From: Xanthobacteraceae bacterium
GTDB taxonomy: Bacteria; Pseudomonadota; Alphaproteobacteria; Rhizobiales; Xanthobacteraceae
NCBI GenBank assembly: GCA_029239875.1
Contig: JARBUD010000001.1
Span: 62,001-126,000 of the forward strand
Direction: 5' to 3'
DNA: 64,000 nt
The stretch's first letter is position 1; every line of letters starts with the position of its first letter. Shown here piece after piece: positions 24,831-33,719 of the stretch. A program made the translations under genes and the position numbers. The notes below the pieces were generated by a model. It had not been told where the DNA came from and did no database searches. It worked only from the letters and a program-made list of their open reading frames with translations.

Positions 24831-25922
24831 ATGACCGAGACCCTGACGAGCCTGCCCGCCGCCGACGGCTTCCGCATGCCGGCGGAATGGGAGCCGCATG
24901 CCGGCACCTGGATGATCTGGCCGGAACGGCCGGACAATTGGCGCGAGGGCGCCGCCCCGGCGCAGGCCGCCTTCGCCGAGGTGGCGGCGGCGATCGCCCG
25001 CTTCGAGCCGCTGACCATGCTGGTCTCGGCCCGGCAATGGCGCAATGCCCGCGCGCTGCTGCCGCCTTCCGTGCGGCTGGTCGAGGCATCGAGCGACGAT
25101 TCCTGGTGTCGCGACAGCGGCGCCACCTTCCTCACCGACGCCGCCGGCCGGCTGCGCGGCGTCGACTGGCAGTTCAACGCCTGGGGCGGGCTCTACGAGC
25201 CGTCCGACCAGGACGAGCTGATCGCCGCCAAGATGCTGGAGGCCGAGCGCGCCCCGCGCTACGCCGCGCCGCTGGTGCTGGAAGGCGGCTCGATCCATGT
25301 CGACGGCGAAGGCACGGTGCTGACCACCGAGGAATGCCTGCTCAACCCCAACCGCAACCCCGACTTTTCGCGCGAGGACATCGAGCAGTACCTGAAGGAC
25401 TATCTCGGCGGCTCCAGGGTGCTGTGGCTCGGCGCCGGCCTCGTCGACGACGAGACCTCCGGCCATATCGACAACCTCGCCTGCTTCGTGCGGCCGGGCG
25501 TCGTCGCGCTGACCTGGTGTGAGGACCCGCTCGACCCGCAATACGCCATCTCGCGCGACGCGCATGAGCGGCTCTCGGCGATGACGGACGCACGCGGGCG
25601 CAGCATCGAGATCGTCAAGCTGCCGCTGCCGGGCCCGCTCTACCGCGCGCCGGAGGAGGCGATCGACATCGGCCCCGCCGCCGGCTCCATGTCGCGCGGC
25701 ATCGGCGAGCGGCTGGGGGCATCCTATGCCAATTTCTACATCGGCAACGGCTTCGTCCTGATGCCGCTGCTCGATCCGGCGCATGACGAGGACGCCCGCG
25801 CCATCCTCGCGAAGCTGTTCCCCGACCGGCAGGTGGTCGGGGTACCGACGCGCGAGATCGTCCTCGGCGGCGGCAACATCCACTGCATCACCCAGCAGCA
25901 GCCGGTGGGCCGGGCGGGGTAG
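24831..25922 (+). CDS. aguA: Agmatine deiminase
   Basis: A 363-residue Porphyromonas-type peptidylarginine-deiminase-fold enzyme that converts agmatine to N-carbamoylputrescine and ammonia. Family blocks are RMPAEWEPHAGTWMIWPERP, WCRDSGATFL, GGSIHVDGEGTVLTTEECLL, GLVDDETSGHIDNLACFV and the C-terminal catalytic Cys in LGGGNIHCITQQQP. ATG 24831 lies five bases after the aguB stop. Length is normal. Polyamine supply is the likely role. Confidence 0.95.
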   Translation: MTETLTSLPAADGFRMPAEWEPHAGTWMIWPERPDNWREGAAPAQAAFAEVAAAIARFEPLTMLVSARQWRNARALLPPSVRLVEASSDDSWCRDSGATFLTDAAGRLRGVDWQFNAWGGLYEPSDQDELIAAKMLEAERAPRYAAPLVLEGGSIHVDGEGTVLTTEECLLNPNRNPDFSREDIEQYLKDYLGGSRVLWLGAGLVDDETSGHIDNLACFVRPGVVALTWCEDPLDPQYAISRDAHERLSAMTDARGRSIEIVKLPLPGPLYRAPEEAIDIGPAAGSMSRGIGERLGASYANFYIGNGFVLMPLLDPAHDEDARAILAKLFPDRQVVGVPTREIVLGGGNIHCITQQQPVGRAG

Positions 25923-25937
25923 GGGCGGGCTTTCAGC

Positions 25938-26031
25938 GTCATCCCGGCCAAGCGAAGCGCGAGCCGGGATCGCGTGCCGCTCTCGTCCTGACAGCGATCC
26001 CGGATATGGCCTGCGGCCATTCCGGGATGGC
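25938..26031. repeat. Intergenic repeat of the GTCATCCCGG...CCGGGATGG type
   Basis: About 94 bases, beginning GTCATCCCGGCCAAGCGAAG and ending GGCCATTCCGGGATGG. It contains the inverted pieces CATCCCGG/CCGGGATG, GCCGGGATC/GATCCCGG and ATGGCCTGCGGCCAT. It fills the gap between convergent aguA and a dehydrogenase gene. Sequence is unrelated to the CCTCATCCTGAGG elements. Confidence 0.7.
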
Positions 26032-26061
26032 GGCGAATAGGGCGGGGCGCGGGCGGAGGGA

Positions 26062-27087
26062 CTACCCCTTCACCACCCCTAACCGGATCAGGCTCTCGGC
26101 GGTGGCGAGGATCGCCTCCTCCGGCGGGCGCGGGTTCCAGCCGAGCAGGCGCCTGGCCTTCTCGTTGCTGGCGCTGCGGACGATGCCGAGCCGCGGCACC
26201 GCGGCGCGGGCCAGCGGCAGCGCCAGTGCCGCGAGGCGCACCAGCAGGTCCGGCATCTCGAAGCGCGGCACCCGCCGCGCCGCCGGGCCGAGGCCGGCCC
26301 GCAGCATCTGCGCCATCTCGTGCAGCGAGAGCGCGTCGCTCGCGGTGGCGAGGAAGCGTTCGCCCGCCGCCGCCGGCTCGGTCATCGCCCGCAGATGCAG
26401 CTCGGCGACGTCGCGCACGTCGACGATGCCGAAATAGACCCGCGGCACCGTCGGCAGCGCCCCGTCCAGCAGCGACTTGACGAGGTCCAGCGAGGCGGAA
26501 AGGTCGGTGCCGAGCGCCGGCCCCATCACCCCCACCGGGTTGACGGTGGAGAGTTCCATGCCGCCGCCCTCGCGGCCGACGAAGTCCCAGGCGGCGCGCT
26601 CGGCCAGCGTCTTCGAGCGCACATAGGCATCCACCCCCGGCCCGTCCGGGTCGCTCCAGTCGGTCTCGTCATAGCGCGGCTTGCCCGGCACATGGCCATA
26701 GCCGACGGCGGCGAAGGAGGAGGTGACGACGACGCGCTTCACGCCCGCCTCGCGCGCGGCCCGCAGCACGCGCAGCGTGCCGTCGCGCGCCGGGCCGACC
26801 AGCTCGGCGTCGGTTCCCGCCATCGCCGCCGGCAGGGGCGAGGCGACGTGCATCACATAGTCCGCGCCCGCCGCCGCCTCGGACCAGCCGGCATCGGCGG
26901 TGAGGTCAGCGGCGTGGAACTCGACCTTCGCGTCCGGCGCACCGCCGGCGGCGAGCATGGCCCGCACCTCCTCGGCGCGGGAGAGCCTGCGCAGCGTGGC
27001 GCGGACCTCGTGGCCCTCCGCGAGAAGCCGCAGCATGACATGGGCGGCGATGAAGCCGGAGCCGCCGGTGACCAGAACCTTCGCCAA
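26062..27087 (-). CDS. NAD(P)-dependent short-chain (extended SDR) dehydrogenase/epimerase
   Basis: A 341-residue extended SDR close to dihydroflavonol-4-reductase-like aldehyde reductases. It has the nucleotide loop VLVTGGSGFIAAHVMLRLL, VMHVASPLP, VVVTSSFAAVGYG and the catalytic YxxxK in DAYVRSKTLAE, followed by NPVGVMGPALG. A TTG at 27087, nine bases after GGAAGGGA, gives LAKVLVTGG as expected of the family; an ATG at 27120 has no ribosome binding site. The substrate cannot be told. The gene is convergent with aguA. Confidence 0.87.
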   Translation of the reverse strand: MAKVLVTGGSGFIAAHVMLRLLAEGHEVRATLRRLSRAEEVRAMLAAGGAPDAKVEFHAADLTADAGWSEAAAGADYVMHVASPLPAAMAGTDAELVGPARDGTLRVLRAAREAGVKRVVVTSSFAAVGYGHVPGKPRYDETDWSDPDGPGVDAYVRSKTLAERAAWDFVGREGGGMELSTVNPVGVMGPALGTDLSASLDLVKSLLDGALPTVPRVYFGIVDVRDVAELHLRAMTEPAAAGERFLATASDALSLHEMAQMLRAGLGPAARRVPRFEMPDLLVRLAALALPLARAAVPRLGIVRSASNEKARRLLGWNPRPPEEAILATAESLIRLGVVKG

Positions 27088-27238
27088 GACCAATCCCTTC
27101 CGTGCGTGCCCCGGCTCCATATGGGTGCCGTCCCGGCGGGCGCCATGCGCCGCAGCGTGATGCGCCGGCCCTCCGAGGCCACGGGACTTCCGCTGAAGGA
27201 GCCACGACGCGGATGGGAAGGATCCGCCGCGCGACCTG

Positions 27239-29278
27239 TCAGCGCGCCATTTTCCAGTCCTCGCCCAGCGCCATCGCCTTCTTGATCTGGCCGACGATCT
27301 CCGGCGCGAGGAGCTGCGCGCCGGCATCCGAAAGATGGTTACCGTCGGCATAGAGAGCGACGTCCTGGTCGGCGTTGCGGCAGCGCCCGCTCGCCGCGTC
27401 GCAGAGCACGCCGTCCGGCCGCACCCGGAAGACGTTGGGCCGCTCGACCGCGTCGAGGGCGGCGACGACGTCGGCATTGCGCGTGCGGTAGACGTCGTAG
27501 GAGGTGGTGAGCGCGAAGGCGTCGCCCTCGCCGGCGATCGCCATCCGCGCCGCGCGCCGCGGCACGTTCCACCCGGCTTCGGGAATGGGATAGACCAGCA
27601 CCACGTCGATCTCGTCCGCGACCGCCTCGACCTTCTGCCTCAGCGCGCCGACGATGCGCGCCTTCCGGTCCGGGTCGGTCCAGGCGTTGCGGCCTGTCGT
27701 GCCGATCAGCTCGGTGGGCAGGGTGAGCCGGGTCTCGACGCCGCCTTCGCGATTGTCGAAGCCACGCCCCTCCGCATAGGCGGCGAAGCGCGAGGTGATC
27801 ACCACCACCTTGGCGCCATGCGCCTTGGCGAAGGCGATCATGTCGCGATTGTACTTGTCGCACTCCTCCGGGCGCGGCAGGCCGACGCGGTAGAAGCCGG
27901 GCAGCCCGATGCAGCCGGCATAGGAGGTGGCATAGGAGGAAATCCCCTCCTGCTTCAGCGCCTCCTGCACCGCCGGCGAGATCCCCGCCGAATGGCTGTC
28001 GCCGATGAAGACCACATCGGCCTTGCCGTCGACCATGTAGCCGCTGCAGGCGGGGACCGGCTGCGCCTGCAGCCCGCGCGCGGCGTTGAAGCGGCAGGGC
28101 TCGACGTCGTCGGTGGCCTCGACGTCGTCCTCATAGGCGAGCAGCGCCACCGCCTTGTCCGGCAGCCGGAACGGCGCGCCGTCGTCGAGATAGCCGAAGG
28201 CGCCGAAGCCGACGAGCAGAGCAGCCGCGGTGGCGGCCGAGCCGATCACCGCGCGCCGGCCGATCCGCCTGGTGCCGCCGGCGCGGAAGGGGCGCTCGAC
28301 GAAGCGCCAGCTGAGATAGGCGAGGCCGAGGGAGAGGACGGAGAGCGCCAGCATCAGCCCCAGGCTGGGGGGATCGAGGCTCCGGATGCGGGCGAAGGCG
28401 AAGAGCGGCTGGTGCCAGAGATAGGCGCTGTAGCTGATCAGCCCGATGCCGACGAACACGGGCAGGGAGAGCACCCGCCCGGTGAGCGTGGCGGGGCCGG
28501 CGAAGAGGATGATCAGCGCAGTGCCGCCGACCGGCGCCAGCGCATAGAGCGAGGGGAAGGGCGTCGCCGCGTCATAGGCGAAGACCGAGAACAGGATCAG
28601 CCCGAGCCCGGCGAGCGAGAGCAGCGTGTGCGGACGCGGCGGCCCGCCGCGCATCACCAATGCACAGATTGCCCCGGCGCCGAGCTCCCAGGCGCGGGTG
28701 TGGATGAGGTAGAAATTCGCCTCCGGATGGTGACGCGCGCCGTGCTCGGCCAGCCACAGGCTCGCCAGCGACAGCACCACCACGAAGCCGAGCATGCGCT
28801 GCCGGCCGAACCGCCAGAGGACGAGGAGCAGCAGCGGGAAGACGATGTAGAACTGCTCCTCGACCGCCAGGCTCCAGGTGTGGAGCAGCGGCTGCTCCTC
28901 GGCGACGGGCGCGAAATAGCCGACCTGCGACCAGAACAGGATGTTGGAGACGAACAGCACCACCGCCACGACGGAGAGCGCGAACTCCTCGAACTGCGAG
29001 GGGAACATCCACATCCAGGCGAAGGGGATGCAGGCCGCCATGACCAGGAACAGCGCGGGCAGGATGCGCCGCGCCCGCCGCTCGTAGAAGCGCAGCAGCG
29101 AGAACTTCCCCTCCTCCATCTCCGCGGCGATGAGGGTGGTGATCAGGTAGCCGCTGATGACGAAGAACACGTCGACGCCGACGAAGCCGCCGGAGAACGG
29201 CGCGATGCCCGCATGGAACAGGATGACGGGGAGAACCGCGACGGCCCGCAGGCCGTCGATCTCGGGTCGATACTGCAT
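27239..29278 (-). CDS. OafA/YrhL-type membrane acyltransferase with C-terminal SGNH domain
   Basis: A 679-residue inner-membrane protein. Residues 1-360 form an acyltransferase-3 domain of about ten membrane segments, starting MQYRPEIDGLRAVAVLPVIL with F-HAG and GVDVFFVISGYLI (catalytic His region), RRARRILPALF and an SLAVEEQFYIVFPLLL block. The C-terminal part is an SGNH hydrolase-like domain with VVFIGDSHSAGISP and YADGNHLSDAGAQ (catalytic Ser and Asp-x-x-His). Such proteins O-acetylate surface polysaccharide or peptidoglycan. ATG 29278 was chosen as the conserved start. No polysaccharide cluster is adjacent. Confidence 0.92.
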   Translation of the reverse strand: MQYRPEIDGLRAVAVLPVILFHAGIAPFSGGFVGVDVFFVISGYLITTLIAAEMEEGKFSLLRFYERRARRILPALFLVMAACIPFAWMWMFPSQFEEFALSVVAVVLFVSNILFWSQVGYFAPVAEEQPLLHTWSLAVEEQFYIVFPLLLLVLWRFGRQRMLGFVVVLSLASLWLAEHGARHHPEANFYLIHTRAWELGAGAICALVMRGGPPRPHTLLSLAGLGLILFSVFAYDAATPFPSLYALAPVGGTALIILFAGPATLTGRVLSLPVFVGIGLISYSAYLWHQPLFAFARIRSLDPPSLGLMLALSVLSLGLAYLSWRFVERPFRAGGTRRIGRRAVIGSAATAAALLVGFGAFGYLDDGAPFRLPDKAVALLAYEDDVEATDDVEPCRFNAARGLQAQPVPACSGYMVDGKADVVFIGDSHSAGISPAVQEALKQEGISSYATSYAGCIGLPGFYRVGLPRPEECDKYNRDMIAFAKAHGAKVVVITSRFAAYAEGRGFDNREGGVETRLTLPTELIGTTGRNAWTDPDRKARIVGALRQKVEAVADEIDVVLVYPIPEAGWNVPRRAARMAIAGEGDAFALTTSYDVYRTRNADVVAALDAVERPNVFRVRPDGVLCDAASGRCRNADQDVALYADGNHLSDAGAQLLAPEIVGQIKKAMALGEDWKMAR

Positions 29279-29351
29279 GGGCAAGGCGATCCGGCGAAAA
29301 GCTGCGCCGACCTTATTGTGACGGTGCGGCAGCGCCAAGCCTTTCGCGGCG

Positions 29352-30011
29352 CTAACCTATCGCCGGCGCCGGGACGCCGAGCATCTTGATGGCGGCGCAG
29401 GCGGCGCCGAAGCCGTTGTCGATGTTCACCGCCACCACGCCGGGCGCGCAGCTCGCGAGCGCCGAGTGCAACGCCGCCGACCCACCTTCCGCCACGCCGT
29501 AGCCGACCGAGCTCGGCACGGCGATGACCGGCGCCACCACCAGCCCGCCGATCACGGAGAACAGCGCACCCTCCATGCCGGCGACCGCGATCACCACGCG
29601 ATGGGCGCGGATCTCCTCGATGCGCGCCATCAGCCGCCACAGCCCGGCGACGCCGACATCGGCGACGAGCAGGGCTTCATGGCCGCAGAAGGCGAGCGTG
29701 CGAACCGCCTCATGGGCGACGGGCAGGTCCGAGGTGCCGGCTGCGACCACCGCGACGCTTCCGGCGACGAGCGGCAGCGGTCCGCCGAGCACGGCGGTGC
29801 GTGAGGCCGGGTCGTAGTCGAGCCCGGCGCGCGTGGCCTCGTCCAGCGCCGAGAAGGCGGCCTCATCCAGCCGCGTCAGCAGCAGCCGCGCGCCGCGCCC
29901 GCTGGCCTCGGCAAGAATGGCGGCGAGCTGCGCCGGCGTCTTGCGGCTGCACAGAATGGCTTCCGGCACGCCGGTGCGCCCCGCGCGCTGCCAGTCGATC
30001 TGGAATTCCAT
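29352..30011 (-). CDS. larB: Nickel-pincer cofactor biosynthesis protein LarB
   Basis: A 219-residue LarB, which carboxylates the pyridinium ring of nicotinic acid adenine dinucleotide and hydrolyses it, the first step of the cofactor. The C-terminal PurE-like domain is evident: VVAAGTSDLPVAHEAVRTL, VGVAGLWRLM, VVIAVAGMEGALFSVIGGLV and IAVPSSVGYGVAEGGSAALH, ending with GVVAVNIDNGFGAACAAI. ATG 30011 gives MEFQIDWQRAGRTGVPEA. It is the last gene of the larA-C-E-B operon, 4 bases after larE. Confidence 0.95.
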   Translation of the reverse strand: MEFQIDWQRAGRTGVPEAILCSRKTPAQLAAILAEASGRGARLLLTRLDEAAFSALDEATRAGLDYDPASRTAVLGGPLPLVAGSVAVVAAGTSDLPVAHEAVRTLAFCGHEALLVADVGVAGLWRLMARIEEIRAHRVVIAVAGMEGALFSVIGGLVVAPVIAVPSSVGYGVAEGGSAALHSALASCAPGVVAVNIDNGFGAACAAIKMLGVPAPAIG

Positions 30012-30015
30012 GGCC

Positions 30016-30828
30016 TTACGTCCTGACGAACATGGCGCCGCGGCGATAGGCGCGGGTGCCGGCATAGACGCGGCCGGCTTCAGTGCAGAGCCGCTGCGCG
30101 ACGGCCTCCACCGCCTCGGCATGCGCCATTTCTGCTTCGCCCAACTCGACCACCACGCCCTGATGGGTGATGCGGCAGCGCAGCGTGCCGCCGGGCGCCA
30201 GCGCGGCGAGCAGGGTCTCCACCTTCTCGACGAAGGCGAGGTCGCCGGCATCGATGGCGATGCCGGTCTCGACCCGGCTGGCGAGACAGGGCTGCGCCGG
30301 CAATTCCGCGATGTCGGTGAGGCCGAGGCTGCGCGCCAGCGCACGCACGTCGCGCTTGCTCATGCCGGCCTCTACCATCGGGTGGACCACCTTGCGCTCG
30401 GCGGCAGCGATCAGCCCCGGCCGGTAGTCGCCGAGATCGTCGAGATTGGCGCCGGAGGCGATCGGCCGCTCGGTCAGGCCGGCGATGCGGTCATAGAGGT
30501 TGGTCTTGCAGAAATAGCAGCGGTTCGCCGGGTTATCGCGGTAGCGCGGATCGTCGAACTCGCCGGTGCCGGTGACGAGGAGGTCCCAGCCCTCCACCGC
30601 CGCCAGCCGGCGCACCCGCGCCGTCGCCTCCGCCGGCACGGCGGGCGAGACGGCATGGATCACCGTGACCGGCATGCCCCGGCGATGGGCAAAGGTGGCG
30701 AGCGTCATCGAATCGACGCCGCCGCTCACCGCCACCGCCAGCGCGGGGAAACGGTCCAGCACGCGGGCGAGCGCATCGCCCGGCCGGTCAGTAGCCGGTG
30801 CCCGCTCCATGAGGGCCGCATCACTCAT
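30016..30828 (-). CDS. larE: Nickel-pincer cofactor sulfur-transfer protein LarE
   Basis: A 270-residue ATP-pyrophosphatase (PP-loop) enzyme that activates the dicarboxylated pyridinium mononucleotide and inserts sulfur. The P-loop is VAVSGGVDSMTLATFA. Further blocks are NPANRCYFCKTNLYDRI and LPAQPCLASRVETGI; together they supply three cysteines (two in RCYFC, one in QPC), a pattern that would fit the iron-sulfur type of LarE rather than the type that sacrifices one cysteine. That assignment is inference. It overlaps the larC 3' end by 8 bases. Confidence 0.94.
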   Translation of the reverse strand: MSDAALMERAPATDRPGDALARVLDRFPALAVAVSGGVDSMTLATFAHRRGMPVTVIHAVSPAVPAEATARVRRLAAVEGWDLLVTGTGEFDDPRYRDNPANRCYFCKTNLYDRIAGLTERPIASGANLDDLGDYRPGLIAAAERKVVHPMVEAGMSKRDVRALARSLGLTDIAELPAQPCLASRVETGIAIDAGDLAFVEKVETLLAALAPGGTLRCRITHQGVVVELGEAEMAHAEAVEAVAQRLCTEAGRVYAGTRAYRRGAMFVRT

Positions 30829-32113
30829 CGCCCTGCTCCGCCCGCCGCTTGGCGGCGCGCCGCTCGGCCAGCGTCGCGCCGGTGAGCGCGTCGCTCTCGG
30901 CTTTCGACGTGGCGCCGCCGGGTCGCTGCACGCGCTTGACCGCCACGCCGTCCACCTCGTCGGCCTCCCGCGCCAGCGTCAGCCGCCGCGCCTCGGTCAG
31001 CCGGAGGCCGATGGTCGAGGTTTGGGCGAAGCAGGCGCGGGCCACGGCGTCGGCCGCTTCCGGCTTCGCCAGCAGGCGCAGCGAGACGACGGGCCGGCCC
31101 TTCTTGCCGAAGCGGTGGGCGAGGCTGACATCGAGCACGCCCGCTTCCGCGCGCAGGCGGTCGATGGCGGTACCGATCTCCTCGCCGGTCATGTCGTCGA
31201 TCTCGAACTCGATCACCGCCACGCGGTCCGTCTCGATGCCGTCCTCTTCGAACGCCAGCACGCGCAGCACGTTGGGCATGCCCGGCAGGCGGCGCGTGCC
31301 CGCGCCCGTGCCCGACGCCACCAGCCGCCCGGAGGCCGGCAGGCCGGGCTTCGCCAGATGGCGGAGGATCGCCGCCCCGGTCGGGGTGACGCGCTCGCCG
31401 GCGAGGCCGTCGTCGCGCCAGTCATAGGTTTCGAGGATGGCGGCGGTCGCCGGCGCGGGAACCGGCAGCAGCCCGTGCTGGGTCTTCACCATGCCGCCGC
31501 CGAGCGGGAGCGGAGCCACCGTCCACTGCGCGCCGTCGAGCGCGGCGGCGAGGCTGCCGGCGGCGACCACGTCGAGCAGCGAATCCCAGTCGGCGATCTC
31601 GTGGAAATGCACCTCCTCCACCGGCACGCGGTGGATGGCGGCTTCCGCACGGGCGATGATGCCGAGGATCGCGCTCGCCTGCTTGGCCGTGCCCGGATGC
31701 AGCGTCGCCCGCTCGATGCGCGCGAGCATGTCGAGATAGGTGCCGGCGCCGTGGCCGTGATCGTGTTGCCCATGTTCATGCACGTGATGCGCGTGCGCCT
31801 CCGCGTGCACGTGGGCGTGGGCGTCATCATGGGAATGAGCGTGCGCCTCGGCGTGGGCGTGGGCGTGCGAATGAGCATGCTCGGGACCATGCCCCGTCGC
31901 CGGGGCCAGCCCGAAGCGCAACGCGCGCACGGCGCCGCTCTCGCCCTCGGTCAGGAAAGGCTCGCCCGCGCCTTCCGGCAGCACGGCGCGGCAGTCCTCA
32001 AGCACGTGGTCGCGCAGATCCGGGAACGCATCGATCAGCGCCGCCACGAACATGTCGCCCGCGACGCCGCCGACCGGATCGAGATGGATTCGCCTCACGC
32101 CGCCGGATGTCAC
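30821..32113 (-). CDS. larC: Nickel insertion protein LarC with long histidine-rich insert
   Basis: A 430-residue LarC, the CTP-dependent cyclometallase that inserts nickel into the pincer nucleotide. The N-terminal IHLDPVGGVAGDMFVAALID and the block VEEVHFHEIADWDSLLDVVA with PVPAPATAAILE are family marks; EFEIDDMTGEEIG begins the C-terminal domain. Between about residues 75 and 121 lies a tract with 20 histidines in 47 residues, fitted for nickel binding or storage. Unlike Lactobacillus plantarum larC1/larC2, one uninterrupted frame encodes both parts. The GTG at 32113 overlaps the larA stop (GTGA); GTG 32098 is an alternative closer to the family start. Confidence 0.94.
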   Translation of the reverse strand: MTSGGVRRIHLDPVGGVAGDMFVAALIDAFPDLRDHVLEDCRAVLPEGAGEPFLTEGESGAVRALRFGLAPATGHGPEHAHSHAHAHAEAHAHSHDDAHAHVHAEAHAHHVHEHGQHDHGHGAGTYLDMLARIERATLHPGTAKQASAILGIIARAEAAIHRVPVEEVHFHEIADWDSLLDVVAAGSLAAALDGAQWTVAPLPLGGGMVKTQHGLLPVPAPATAAILETYDWRDDGLAGERVTPTGAAILRHLAKPGLPASGRLVASGTGAGTRRLPGMPNVLRVLAFEEDGIETDRVAVIEFEIDDMTGEEIGTAIDRLRAEAGVLDVSLAHRFGKKGRPVVSLRLLAKPEAADAVARACFAQTSTIGLRLTEARRLTLAREADEVDGVAVKRVQRPGGATSKAESDALTGATLAERRAAKRRAEQGDE

Positions 32114-33417
32114 GCCGCGGCCTGCCGTTCCCGATAGACGGGAATCACATAGGGGCCCTCGGGGATGATCGCGACCGCGTCGTCGCCGTAGCGCGCCAGC
32201 GAGGCGGCGATGGCGGCGTCGAGGTCGCCGACGATCTCCACCGCGGTGATGCGGCGCTCCTCGGCGGTCAGGCCGGTGGTGTAGAGCTGGATGCGCCCGA
32301 CCCGCATGGGCTTGAGCTGCATCTCGGTCTGCCACTCGTCGACATCGGCCAGCGTCTTCGCGGTGAGCGTCGCCAGGAAACGCTCCGGGCCGAGCTCGAC
32401 GAGGCGCGCCTGCGCCTCGCGGAACTCGTGGCTGCCGAAGCCTTCCGAGCATTCCGAGGCGATGATCAGCGTGCCGCCGGGCTCGAGGATGTCGATCGGC
32501 GTCACCATGCCCTTGACCGTCTGGTAGTAGGTCTTGTCGAGCGGGTAGCCGGCCGAGGAGGTCACCACGGTGTGGAAGCGGCGCGGCACCTCGATGATGG
32601 TCGAGGCTTCGACATAATCGACGGCGGCGAGGTGGCTGGCGATGATCTCGCCGAAGGAGACGAAGACGAGGTTGCGCGCTTCGTCCAGCACCGTGTTCAG
32701 CGCGTAGATCTCGCCGACCTTGCGCACGATCTCCAATTGCTCCTCGTGCAGCGGGTTGCCGACGAGGTTGCACTGGACCGCGAGCGGGTCCTCCATGAAG
32801 CGGGCGGAATGGAAGGTGCGGATGGTCTGGTGCCCGGCGACGCCCGGCGCCACCACCTTGCGCCCGCCGGACCAGCCGGCCATGAAATGCGGCTCGACCA
32901 GGCCGGTGGCGATGCGCAGATCCGCCTCGACGAAGCGGCGATCGATGAACACCGGCGTGCCGCGGGTCGGCGTCGGGCCGAGGTCGACATGGGTCTCCTC
33001 GTCGCGGGCGAAGTGGTTGACCACCTTCACCGTCTCCAGCACCCACGGGTCGCCGACCAGCTCGGCCAGCTCCTCGCCCTCGTTGGGGCGATGCAGGCCG
33101 GTGGCGACCAGCACGGTGATTTCCTCGGCCGGGATGCCGCCTTCGATCATGGCCTCGATCATCGGCCGCAGGAACAGCTTGTTCGGCACCGGGCGGGTGA
33201 TGTCGCAGATGAGGATGCAGGCGCTCCTGCGCCCCTTGGTCAGCTCGGCGAGCGGCGCGCAATTCACCGGATTGGCGAAGGCGTTGCGGATGGCGGCGAC
33301 GCCGTCCGGCAGCGCCGGCAGCTCGGCCTTGCGCAGCACGGTCGGCCTCGCCTTCGGCGGCAGGTTGAGCGGCAGCGCGCCGCGTCCGAAAGCCAGTTCC
33401 AGAGCCGTTCCGTGCAT
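32110..33417 (-). CDS. larA: Lactate racemase family protein (nickel-pincer enzyme LarA)
   Basis: A 435-residue enzyme carrying the nickel-pincer cofactor. The residues known from LarA are in place: DITRP (72-76), His109 in TGLHRP, His177 in LVEPHFMAGWSGGRK, the cofactor-attaching Lys187, and His203 in the TIRTFH that follows VAPGVAGHQ. LarA proteins racemise lactate, but homologues act on other 2-hydroxy acids, so the substrate is open. AAGGAG lies 6 bases before ATG 33417. It leads the operon larA-larC-larE-larB, in which every junction is tight. No lactate permease or dehydrogenase is in the window. Confidence 0.94.
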   Translation of the reverse strand: MHGTALELAFGRGALPLNLPPKARPTVLRKAELPALPDGVAAIRNAFANPVNCAPLAELTKGRRSACILICDITRPVPNKLFLRPMIEAMIEGGIPAEEITVLVATGLHRPNEGEELAELVGDPWVLETVKVVNHFARDEETHVDLGPTPTRGTPVFIDRRFVEADLRIATGLVEPHFMAGWSGGRKVVAPGVAGHQTIRTFHSARFMEDPLAVQCNLVGNPLHEEQLEIVRKVGEIYALNTVLDEARNLVFVSFGEIIASHLAAVDYVEASTIIEVPRRFHTVVTSSAGYPLDKTYYQTVKGMVTPIDILEPGGTLIIASECSEGFGSHEFREAQARLVELGPERFLATLTAKTLADVDEWQTEMQLKPMRVGRIQLYTTGLTAEERRITAVEIVGDLDAAIAASLARYGDDAVAIIPEGPYVIPVYRERQAAA

Positions 33418-33594
33418 GATCGCTCCTTAGAAGCTGTCCGCGTCCCTATGGGGACGGCCGCCCCGCCTGCGAACCGGCGGGCGGGTCAGGGATCATGATA
33501 TCCCGCTGGGGCGCGGTCATAAACCGGTGCGACGGCGAGGGAAAGTCGGGAAGCGCGGAGCGGTGCCTCGGAATGACCCTGCAATTCTGGTCGA

Positions 33595-33702
33595 CCTCAT
33601 CCTGAGGTGCTCGGCCAACGGCCGAGCCTCGAAGGATCCTCACCCGGGCGCGCTTGAGCAACCATCCTTCGAAGCTCGCTGCGCTCGCACCTCAGGATGA
33701 GG
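33595..33702. repeat. Intergenic palindromic repeat element, copy C
   Basis: A 108-base element from CCTCATCCTGAGGTGCTCGG to CACCTCAGGATGAGG, with inner hairpins GCTCGGCCAACGGCCGAGC and GCTCGCTGCGCTCGC (imperfect). It separates selD from larA, which are on the same strand, so it may uncouple their transcription. Confidence 0.85.
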
Positions 33703-33719
33703 GGTACTGGGCCAGCCGA

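Noticed and set aside
31740-31890. GTGGGCGTG-type tandem repeats
   Set aside because: They are the codons of the histidine-rich part of LarC on the minus strand, not an intergenic repeat.
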